Source: Burkholderiales bacterium (GTDB lineage Bacteria > Pseudomonadota > Gammaproteobacteria > Burkholderiales > Usitatibacteraceae). From it: a stretch of DNA of 5,042 nucleotides. Below, one piece after another: positions 1 through 5,042 of this stretch. How positions within the stretch are numbered: position 1 is the first letter of the stretch; the number at the start of each line of letters is the position of its first letter. The notes beneath the pieces are model-generated. The model saw nothing but the letters and a program-made list of their open reading frames with translations. It was not told where the DNA came from and did no database searches. The stretch is taken from assembly GCA_017880705.1 (NCBI GenBank), contig JADGRS010000267.1:1-5042 (forward strand), read 5' to 3'. The position numbers and the translations under genes are program-made.

Positions 1-147
1 CCAGATGGAATCGTCGATGCGCTGCGTGGCCTCCGCGTCCACCGATGGCTCCGGAAGCGGCTCGGTGGGCGGATTGCTCGGATCGGCCTTCTGCGTCGTC
101 TCCGGCGGCCGGTAGGAGGGATCGAGCTTCTGGATCTTCATGGTCTT

Positions 148-408
148 CTCGCCCTCGGTCGCCGGCCCGCGCTGGGCCTTCTCGGGCGGCTGCGCATCCA
201 TGCGTTGCGTGCGCTGGGGATCGGGGCCGTCGAGGCGCTGGGTGCTCTCGGGATGGTTCGCCGGCAGGCGTTGCGTGCTCTGCGGATCCGGAACCGCCAT
301 TCGCTGCGTGCTTTGCGGGTTGGCCGCATCCATGCGCTGGGTGCTCTCGGGATGGTTCGCCGGCAGGCGCTGCGTGCTCTGGGGATCCGCGCCCATCTTC
401 TGCGTCTT
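148..408 (-). repeat. 33-nt tandem repeats encoding 11-residue S-T-Q-R-[L/M] units
   Basis: In the dynamin reading frame, residues about 724-810 are consecutive units. A 10-residue first unit (KTQKMGADPQ, 408-379) is followed by 11-residue units: STQRLPANHPE (378-346), STQRMDAANPQ, STQRMAVPDPQ, STQRLPANHPE (279-247), STQRLDGPDPQ, RTQRMDAQPPE and a degenerate KAQRGPATEGE (180-148). Related motifs flank the array: TTRM (579-568), TMKI (144-133), TQKA (96-85) and TQRI (27-16). DNA at 235-289 and 334-388 is 55 nt long with only two mismatches, 99 nt (three units) apart, so a three-unit block was duplicated recently. The units are hydrophilic and proline-containing, hence probably disordered. Confidence 0.9.
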
Positions 409-2373
409 CATCGGATCGAAGGCGGGGGCCGCGGCCGCAGGCTTGCCGAACTGCGCGAACGCCGCGTCGCTGATGAGCGGAGCCTCCGGGGCCTTCGCGG
501 GGGCGGGCTTCGCGGGGGCCGCGGCGGGCGCGGGCTTCGGCGCCGGGCGGGGCGCATCGAAGGTCGCCATCCGCGTGGTCTGCATGAGCTCGACCGGCAC
601 GGCCTTCTCCGGGGTTCCCAGGGGCGCCGGCGACTCGCTGAGCGACGCGCGCGCCTCGTGCTGCGACACGCGCTGGATGAGGCCCTCGATCATCTCGCGC
701 TGCTTGCGCAGCTCCGCCTCGGCGCCCTTCACCAGCGCCATCTGCTCGTTGATCGAAGTGGTCTTCTCGTTGATCTTCGCGAGGTTGTCGAGGCGCGACT
801 GCAGCTGCGCCTTGTGGTCCTTGATCTGGACTTCGAGCGGGAGGACCACGGCCTGGACCCAGCGCTCGGTCTGCGTCTTGGCGTCGCCGAAGTTGCGGCG
901 CGCCTCCTTCACCAGCGTCGCGTAGAAGTTCTTGACGACGAAATGCTTCTCCTTCACGACGACGTTCACCGGATCCTTCACGAACGCCTCGGTCTGCATC
1001 ACGAGCAGTTGCAGCTTCGTGCGGTGGGGATCGAGGTCGAGCGCCGGAATCGTCATCTTCTGGAAGCCGAACTTCTCGATGAACGTGTTGTAGACGCCCT
1101 GCATCAGCTTCTTGATGTCCTCGGAGGCCGCGAACACGCTCTCGAAATCCTCGTTCATGTTCTTCACGAGCGAGTTCATGCCGCGCTGCAGCGTGATCGT
1201 GGTCCACGAGTCCTCGATCGTCTGGGCGCTTTTCGCGAGCGCCACGTCGAGCTTCTGCGCGTTGAGGAGATCGAGGAGCGCCGTCTTCTTGGCGCTGAAT
1301 TGCGCGTGGTTCACCTTGTACTCGGCGAGCGCCGCGTTGTAGGCGTTCTTCTCGGCGGTGATCTTCGCCCACAGCTTCTGCACCACTTCGCGGCTCTTGC
1401 CCACGAGGCCGTTCAGCTCGCCGATCTCGGCGAGGTTGGCCTGCTGCTTCTTGGCGATCGAGGCGCGCGAGGACGTCATCATGCCGCCGATCTCGTTCAC
1501 CACGGCCTTGCACAGGATCTGGCGCTTCATCGGCACCACTTCCTCGGCGAGGAACTTCTCGAGCGCCTCGATGCCGCTCTTCTTGATGAGCCCGGCGTCC
1601 TCGCGGATGCGCCCCAGGAGCGCCTTCTGGGCGGAGATCGGGAAGATCCGCTCGCGGGGCAGGTGCAGGTGCTGCGATGTCGTCTCCACCATGCGGTGGA
1701 TCGCCTTCTCGATCTCGGGGGCGGTCTTCAGCTCGTCCCACATCAGGTCGATCTTGTTGAGCACGGCGATCTTCTGCGGCAGCCCCGGCTTCACGTAGCG
1801 GTCCCAGATTTCCATGTCGCTCTTGGTGACGCCGGTGTCGATCGACAGCAGGAAGAGGATCGCGTGCGCGCTCGGGATCGTGCTCACCGTGAGCTCGGGC
1901 TCCATGCCCATGGCGTTCAGGCCCGGCGTGTCGAGGATCGAGATGCCGTTGGTGAGCAGCGGGTGCGGGTAGTTGATCATGGCGTAGCGCCAGGCGGGAA
2001 CTTCCACCAGCTCCTCCTCGCCGGGGAGCTCGCCCTTCTCGTTCACCATGGGCGCGAGGCCGAGCATGCGGGCTTCGAGCGCGTAGACCTTCTTCGTGTC
2101 CGCGAGCGCCTTCAGCGCCTTCTTCATGTCGGCGGCGGAATTGGTGTTGAGCCGGATCTTGCTCCACTCGATCGGCATGTTCTTCAGCTGCGTGATCGAC
2201 TCGTCGCGGTAGCGAGTCTCCACCGAGAGGAGCTTCAGGTACGGCTCCTCGCTGGGGTCGTGGAAGATCTCGGTCGGGCACATGGTGGTGCGGCCGACGT
2301 CGGAGGGCAGCAGCCGCTCCTTGAAGCTCGAGAAGAAGAGCGCGTTGATCAGCTCGGACTTGCCCCGCGAGAA

Positions 2374-2376
2374 CTA
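2374..2376 (-). other. In-frame amber (TAG) codon inside the Walker A motif
   Basis: The coding strand reads GCC TAG TTC TCG CGG GGC AAG TCC. Replacing TAG with GAG restores A-E-F-S-R-G-K-S, the form expected in this dynamin family. That is one G-to-T change on the coding strand (C-to-A on the plus strand at 2376). The frame is open on both sides, so no indel is involved. Confidence 0.9.
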
Positions 2377-2577
2377 GGCGAGGAAGGCGAGCATGAGCCG
2401 GCCCTTGTTGAGGTTCTCCAGCAGGTCGTAGAAGCGGATCGACTGCTGCACGTCGAGCTGGCCGTTGGCCTCGAGCCAGTCGTGGTACGCGTGCACCGAT
2501 TGCGTGAGGTCCTCGCGCCAGCGGTGGTACCGGGCGATCTCGGTCTCGAAGCGGTTCGCGGTGGCTGCGACGTCCAT

Positions 2578-2661
2578 AACAGCGTCTTCTTGCTCCCTGG
2601 GATGCGGCCAGTGTACCCGGGTTTCGCCAGAATTATGAGTGACTTGCCTCACAGCGAGGCT
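2578..2661 (-). promoter_or_regulatory. Probable promoter/leader region of the dynamin-like gene
   Basis: This 84-nt gap lies between the terminator and the dynamin ATG, so a promoter is expected here. The best -10-like hexamer on the minus strand is CATAAT (2637-2632), about 54 nt before the start codon; I see no matching -35. A small stem GCCTC-GCTGT-GAGGC (2660-2646) lies just upstream. The ribosome binding site is weak: AAGAAGA 7 nt, or AGGGAG 15 nt, before ATG. Confidence 0.3.
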
Positions 2662-2691
2662 ACAAAAGGAACGGGGCCCCGCAGGGCCCCG
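2662..2691 (-). terminator. Intrinsic (Rho-independent) terminator after the 62-aa gene
   Basis: On the minus strand an 8-bp perfect GC stem, CGGGGCCC (2691-2684), loop TGCG, GGGCCCCG (2679-2672), is followed by TTCCTTTTGT. The T-rich tail is present only on the minus strand, which sets the direction. It lies 20 nt past the 62-aa stop and 85 nt before the dynamin start codon, so it separates the upstream unit from the dynamin gene, which then needs its own promoter. Confidence 0.75.
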
Positions 2692-2711
2692 CCGTTTCGA
2701 ATCTGGGAGGT

Positions 2712-2900
2712 CTAGCCGGCCCGGGCGCAGCCCAGGCGCACGCCGCGAAGGATGCGCGGTTCGAGGAAGCGTCCGCGCAGGCCCGGCGACGCATCCAGGG
2801 ACTCGCGGCGGTGCGCTCCGCCCGCTTCGATCTCGCGAGCGATCGCGAGGAAGCGCTGGCGCCAGCCGGCACGGGTCTCGGTGGGGAATCGGTTCTTCAT
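2712..2900 (-). CDS. Hypothetical basic 62-aa protein
   Basis: The frame starts MKNRFPTETRAGWRQRFLAI and has 62 residues, rich in Arg, with a possible amphipathic helix over about residues 11-26 (AGWRQRFLAIAREIEA). There is no signal peptide, membrane span or recognised motif. Three things support it as a gene: about 85 percent of its codons end in G or C, matching neighbouring genes; its TAG stop is 20 nt before an intrinsic terminator on the same strand; and it has the same orientation as everything around it. The ribosome binding site is poor (AATAGG, 9 nt before ATG), and two other frames overlap it, as is usual in GC-rich DNA. Residues beyond about 35 are Arg/Gly/Leu-rich and less convincing as folded protein. 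I do not recognise the family. Confidence 0.5.
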   Translation of the reverse strand: MKNRFPTETRAGWRQRFLAIAREIEAGGAHRRESLDASPGLRGRFLEPRILRGVRLGCARAG

Positions 2901-2961
2901 GCACCGAGCCTATTCGATGAGCCGGCCGAGTTCCGTTGCGCAGTGCGCATTCGCGGCCAAG

Positions 2962-2981
2962 ACAATCGGACGGGCGATTGT
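2962..2981. repeat. Perfect 7-bp inverted repeat with 6-nt loop between the two small genes
   Basis: ACAATCG (2962-2968), GACGGG, CGATTGT (2975-2981): both arms are exact reverse complements. There is no T-run on either side, so it is not a standard intrinsic terminator. It lies midway between the 30-aa and 62-aa frames. A second dyad, TGCGCA-G-TGCGCA (2937-2949), lies 13 nt closer to the 62-aa gene. Either could be a regulator site or an RNA hairpin. The rest of the 106-nt gap shows no clear promoter. Confidence 0.4.
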
Positions 2982-3006
2982 GCGTTCAAGCACCTTTAGT
3001 TTGTCC

Positions 3007-3099
3007 CTAGGCGAAGGCGCGCAGCGTGGCGACGTTGGCGACGACCGTGACGGCGATCGGGGCGAAGAAGGCGAAGGTCACGAGGATGGCGAGTGTCAT
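3007..3099 (-). CDS. 30-residue hydrophobic peptide, probable single-span membrane microprotein
   Basis: A short frame encodes 30 residues, starting MTLAILVTFAFFAP and ending NVATLRAFA. Nearly all of it is hydrophobic (Ala, Val, Leu, Ile, Phe), enough for one membrane span, with a single Arg near the C-terminus. There are no acidic residues and no recognised domain. The main support is translational: AGGAGA (3112-3107) sits 7 nt upstream of the ATG, the best Shine-Dalgarno with an ATG in this window. Codon third positions are almost all G or C, as in the neighbouring genes. It lies 211 nt downstream of yggT on the same strand and 106 nt upstream of the 62-aa frame. I do not recognise the family and assign no function; a leader peptide, a small membrane regulator or a type I toxin-like peptide are possibilities, none supported specifically. 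Confidence 0.55.
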   Translation of the reverse strand: MTLAILVTFAFFAPIAVTVVANVATLRAFA

Positions 3100-3106
3100 G
3101 TTTCTG

Positions 3107-3112
3107 TCTCCT
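3107..3112 (-). promoter_or_regulatory. Ribosome binding site of the 30-aa peptide
   Basis: The minus strand reads AGGAGA followed by 7 nt (CAGAAAC) and then ATG. This near-ideal site is the main reason to treat the short frame as translated. Confidence 0.55.
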
Positions 3113-3115
3113 GGA

Positions 3116-3147
3116 AGAGTGCTGCGTTGAACTGATGGATGCACTCT
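3116..3147. repeat. 7-bp inverted repeat upstream of the small membrane-peptide gene
   Basis: AGAGTGC (3116-3122) is matched by its exact reverse complement GCACTCT (3141-3147) across an 18-nt loop. The proximal arm ends 3 nt before the Shine-Dalgarno of the 30-aa reading frame. It could be an operator or a 5'-leader hairpin, but 7-bp repeats with loops this long also occur by chance. The rest of the 211-nt gap between yggT and this small gene (3100-3310) shows no convincing promoter. A 5-bp stem at 3295-3310 directly after the yggT stop lacks a T-run. Confidence 0.3.
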
Positions 3148-3310
3148 AGGGGGCGTCCCCGCCGGCAGCCACCCCCAAGCGACGAAGTGCGGATTTCGGG
3201 GAGTGGAGTGCGTCAGGAGCGAACGTTACGCGCGCGGCGGCCCCCGATCCCGGGCCGATTCGGCGCTCCGGGCAGGGATGATCGGACGGGAATTCGCCGA
3301 AAACCCGGCG

Positions 3311-3898
3311 CTACAGGAGCGCCCGCGACAGCATGCCCGCGGTCTCGGCCTCGAGCCAGGCGACCGGCAGCATCAGGAGCAGCTGCAGGAAGATGAGGAC
3401 GAATATCGGCGAGATGTCCACGCCGCCGACCGGCGGGATCACGCGCTTCACCGGCTTCATGAGCGGATTGCTGAGGGCGGCGAAGAACGGCGCCACCGGA
3501 TGGTAGGGATTCACCCACGAGAGCACCGCCTGGATGATGACCGCCCCGATGAAGACGTAGATCGAGAGCCGGATCATCTCCACGAACGCCGCGAACAGCA
3601 GCACCGACAGCACGCTGGGTTTGCCGATGAGCGAGGCCCCCACGAGGAGGGCCAGCAGCACCTGCAGCGCGAACTCGAAGGCATAGGCGACGATGAGCGA
3701 CGACCAGTCGAGCTTGCCGAAGCCGGGGACCACGCGCCGCAGCGGCTTCACCGCCCAATCGGTGAGGGCCATGGTGAAGTAGGCGATCGGATTGCGCGTC
3801 GGGGCGCGCAGGGCCTGCATCCAGAAGCGCACCAGCGCCGCCAGGATGAAGATGCTGAAGAGCGCGTGAAGGACGAAAGCGATCGCCTGCGTGACCAA
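3311..3898 (-). CDS. yggT: YggT family integral membrane protein
   Basis: This 195-residue hydrophobic protein has two copies of the YGGT domain, the usual arrangement in proteobacterial members. Repeat 1 spans about 40-75 (with KPLRRVVPGFGKLDWSSL) and repeat 2 about 138-172 (with KPVKRVIPPVGGVDISPI); the two align clearly. Membrane segments are visible around 4-25, 68-90, 93-128 (long, perhaps two) and 165-181. The biochemical role is poorly defined; homologues have been linked to osmotic or potassium stress and to membrane or division organisation, and none of this can be read from the sequence. The start is a TTG (3898-3896): it is 3 nt after the proC stop and 8 nt after a strong GGGGAGG, while the next Met is residue 27, beyond the first membrane segment. 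A DUF167 (yggU) gene, often found next, is not present downstream here. Confidence 0.93.
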   Translation of the reverse strand: MVTQAIAFVLHALFSIFILAALVRFWMQALRAPTRNPIAYFTMALTDWAVKPLRRVVPGFGKLDWSSLIVAYAFEFALQVLLALLVGASLIGKPSVLSVLLFAAFVEMIRLSIYVFIGAVIIQAVLSWVNPYHPVAPFFAALSNPLMKPVKRVIPPVGGVDISPIFVLIFLQLLLMLPVAWLEAETAGMLSRALL

Positions 3899-3901
3899 GG
3901 C

Positions 3902-4714
3902 CTAGTCCTCCCCGAGCGCCGCGCCCAGCTCGCGCGAGCGCTCGCAGGCCGCCTTCACCGCGGCAATGAAGTGGTCCTTCACACGCGCCTCCTCGAGCAC
4001 CTCGAGAGCGCGCTCGGTCGTGCCCCCCTTCGAGGTCACCTGGGCCCGCAGCGCCGCCGCGTCCTCGCCGCGCTCGATGGCCAGCTTGGTAGCGCCCACG
4101 AAGGTCCACAGCGCGAGCGAGCGCGATGCGCCTTCCGCCAGCCCCAGCTCGCGCGCGGCGCTCTCGAGGGCCTCCATCGCGTAGAACACGTAGGCCGGGC
4201 CGCTGCCCGAGACGGCCGTCACGGCATCAAGGTCGGACTCGCTCTCGAACCAGATCGCCGCGCCCACCGCGGACATGAGCTTCTCGGCGGTCCTGCGATC
4301 CTCCGGGCCGACCCCGGGAGGCGCATGGAGGCCCGTCACTCCCGCGTGCACCAGCGCCGGCGTATTGGGCATGGCGCGCACGATGCGCCCGCGGCCGCCC
4401 AGCCAGCGCGAAAGGCTCTCGATGCGGATGCCCGCTGCGATCGTGACGAGGAGCGGGTCGGCGAGATGGGGCGCCAGCGCGTGAGCCGCCGCGCGCATCT
4501 GCTGGGGCTTCACGGCCAGGATCACCACCTCCACGGCGGCGAGCTGCGCGCCCGGCGATTCGAGCGCCGCGACCCCGAGCTCCGAGACGAGCTTCAGCCG
4601 CGCGGCGGAGTCGATCTCCACCACGACGATGTCGGCCGCGCGCGCGCCCTTGGCGACGAGGCCGCCGATGATCGCGCGCGCCATGTTGCCGCCGCCGATG
4701 AAACCGATCTTCAT
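3902..4714 (-). CDS. proC: Pyrroline-5-carboxylate reductase
   Basis: ProC catalyses the last step of proline synthesis, the NAD(P)H-dependent reduction of 1-pyrroline-5-carboxylate to L-proline in the cytoplasm. The 270-residue product has the usual family length and looks intact. Residues 4-12 (GFIGGGNMA) form the glycine-rich dinucleotide-binding turn of the N-terminal Rossmann domain. AVKP at 67-70 and MPNTP at 115-119 are family-conserved cofactor and active-site loops. The helical dimerisation domain carries the ProC signature AVSGSGPAY (167-175) and the TSKGGTTE segment (227-234). The ATG at 4714 is chosen because MKIGFIGGGNMA is the normal amino terminus and it lies 3 nt after the yggS stop. 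The Shine-Dalgarno just before it is weak, so translational coupling to yggS is likely. The yggS-proC-yggT order is common in beta- and gammaproteobacteria. Confidence 0.97.
   Translation of the reverse strand: MKIGFIGGGNMARAIIGGLVAKGARAADIVVVEIDSAARLKLVSELGVAALESPGAQLAAVEVVILAVKPQQMRAAAHALAPHLADPLLVTIAAGIRIESLSRWLGGRGRIVRAMPNTPALVHAGVTGLHAPPGVGPEDRRTAEKLMSAVGAAIWFESESDLDAVTAVSGSGPAYVFYAMEALESAARELGLAEGASRSLALWTFVGATKLAIERGEDAAALRAQVTSKGGTTERALEVLEEARVKDHFIAAVKAACERSRELGAALGED
3907..3913 (-). promoter_or_regulatory. Strong ribosome binding site that fixes the TTG start of yggT
   Basis: The minus strand reads GGGGAGG, then the 8-nt spacer ACTAGGCC, then TTG. The site lies inside the last codons of proC and the spacer contains the proC TAG stop, so ribosomes ending proC sit on the yggT initiation site. 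This supports the non-ATG start and suggests coupled translation. Confidence 0.75.
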
Positions 4715-4717
4715 GCC

Positions 4718-5042
4718 TTACGCCGCTTTCTTGTTGTCGCGTTCACCGAAGATCGCCGTTCCGATTCGCACCATTGTCGCTCCCTCGGCGATCGCGGCCT
4801 CGAAATCCTGGCTCATCCCCATCGAGAGCGTGTCGAGGGGAAGCCCCGCGGCGACGAGGTCGCGGAAGGTCCTGCGCAGCAGCGCGAACTGCCGGCGCTG
4901 CGACGCCGCGTCCTGCGAGGCGCTCGCCATCCCCATGAGGCCGCGCAGCCTCAGCCGCGGCATCGCGCAGATCTCGCGGGCGAGCCCGGCCACCTCCTCC
5001 GGCCGCACGCCGCCCTTCGAGGCCTCCGCGCTGATATTCACC
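4718..5042 (-). CDS. yggS: YggS/PROSC family pyridoxal phosphate homeostasis protein, C-terminal part (5' end outside window)
   Basis: This is the C-terminal 107 or so residues of a YggS-type protein, a fold-type III PLP-binding protein related to alanine racemase. The family buffers free PLP in the cytoplasm and affects amino-acid and vitamin B6 homeostasis; no enzymatic activity is established. The visible part begins inside the conserved V-N-I-S-x-E-x-S-K-G-G-V segment (from 5041). It continues with R-G-L-M-G-M-A and then L-S-M-G-M-S-Q-D-F, followed by A-I-A-E-G-A-T-M-V-R-I-G-T-A-I-F-G. The SMGMS and RIGTAIFG stretches hold the residues that grip the PLP phosphate in the family. Members are usually about 230 residues, so a little over half, including the PLP lysine, lies beyond the right edge. 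The GTG at 5041 is an internal Val codon and not a start. The TAA stop (4720-4718) is 3 nt from the proC ATG, a classic operon arrangement. Confidence 0.95.
   Translation of the reverse strand, partial: VNISAEASKGGVRPEEVAGLAREICAMPRLRLRGLMGMASASQDAASQRRQFALLRRTFRDLVAAGLPLDTLSMGMSQDFEAAIAEGATMVRIGTAIFGERDNKKAA

Larger units (their letters stand above)
1..2577 (-). pseudogene. Dynamin-like large GTPase with in-frame amber codon in the P-loop; 3' end outside window
   Basis: The locus encodes a bacterial dynamin-family GTPase, a class that self-assembles on membranes and remodels them using GTP. Read from ATG 2577, 859 codons are visible. Residues 1-66 are a helical lead-in. Walker A is A67-(stop 68)-F-S-R-G72-K73-S74. 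The switch I region is GRTTMCPTE (95-103), G3 is DTPG (216-219), G4 is NKID (274-277), and SAQKA (315-319) is G5-like. A long helical region follows, with coiled-coil character at about 580-640. Then come an Ala/Pro/Lys linker (about 680-700) and a repeat-rich tail to the window edge. The only defect is TAG at codon 68 (2376-2374), where GAG would give the usual A-E-F-S-R-G-K-S; no frameshift or further stop follows. The first start codon after it is Met99, which lacks the P-loop, so re-initiation should not give a working GTPase. The start at 2577 is chosen because upstream in-frame codons would cross the terminator. If the amber is a sequence error, this is an intact gene. Confidence 0.88.

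Noticed and set aside
148..408. CRISPR or intergenic satellite array
   Set aside because: The 33-nt units are contiguous with no spacers, stay in the dynamin reading frame and vary mainly by codon, so they are coding repeats.
205..2715. 836-aa open frame on the plus strand as a protein-coding gene
   Set aside because: It is the in-register antisense of the dynamin gene, whose minus-strand translation contains GTPase motifs. The plus-strand product is low-complexity and motif-free.
2374..2904. 176-aa minus-strand frame as an independent gene
   Set aside because: Its last 67 residues are the start of the dynamin protein before the amber codon. The part upstream of 2577 crosses the terminator and overlaps the 62-aa frame, and it is Arg/Pro-rich without motifs.
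2910..2993. 27-aa GTG-start frame (VLERTIARPIVL...) between the two small genes
   Set aside because: AAAGG abuts the GTG with no spacer, third-position GC is lower than in neighbouring genes, and it spans both dyads. More likely intergenic.
2752..3135. Plus-strand frame of 127 aa opposite the small genes
   Set aside because: There is no ribosome binding site, the composition is Arg/Ser/Gly-rich, and it runs against the terminator-bounded minus-strand unit.
3295..3310. Terminator directly after yggT
   Set aside because: The CGCCG/CGGCG stem has only 5 bp and no T-run follows on the minus strand.
3213..4109. 298-aa minus-strand frame overlapping yggT and the end of proC
   Set aside because: It is an out-of-frame shadow. 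yggT and proC have recognisable family motifs in their own frames over the same bases.

Overview
The window is GC-rich, and every gene I can support lies on the minus strand, so transcription runs from high to low coordinates. The order yggS-proC-yggT and the codon use (third positions almost always G or C) point to a proteobacterium, most likely a betaproteobacterium. That placement is an inference from gene content and not a database result.

Layout in the direction of transcription. (1) 5042-4718: C-terminal half of a YggS/PROSC-type pyridoxal-phosphate homeostasis protein, cut by the window edge. (2) 4714-3902: complete proC, pyrroline-5-carboxylate reductase, 3 nt after yggS. (3) 3898-3311: complete yggT, an integral membrane protein with two YGGT repeats, beginning at a TTG codon 3 nt after proC with a strong Shine-Dalgarno. 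These three form a tight operon. (4) 3310-2578: a stretch with two small reading frames, a 30-aa hydrophobic peptide with a very good ribosome binding site (3099-3007) and a 62-aa basic protein of unknown function (2900-2712). An intrinsic terminator (2691-2662) closes this unit. Two short inverted repeats lie before the two small genes. (5) 2577-1: a bacterial dynamin-like large GTPase, running off the left edge.

Two things stand out in the dynamin gene. First, an in-frame amber codon (TAG, 2376-2374) sits inside the Walker A/P-loop, where GAG (Glu) is expected. The remaining ~790 codons are open and retain the other GTPase motifs, so this is a very recent nonsense mutation, a sequence error, or a read-through codon. 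Second, beyond the usual GTPase/helical core the protein has a long disordered tail. It carries an Ala/Pro/Lys linker and a tandem array of 11-residue units of the form S-T-Q-R-[L/M]-x-x-x-x-P-[Q/E]. The repeated Thr-x-x-[Leu/Met/Ile] pattern resembles phosphothreonine ligands of FHA domains, suggesting a multivalent, kinase-controlled docking tail. That function is inferred.

The two parts of the window look functionally separate: a housekeeping PLP/proline/membrane-protein operon, then, after the terminator, an independently transcribed membrane-remodelling GTPase. A very long open frame on the plus strand (205-2715) is only the antisense shadow of the dynamin gene.
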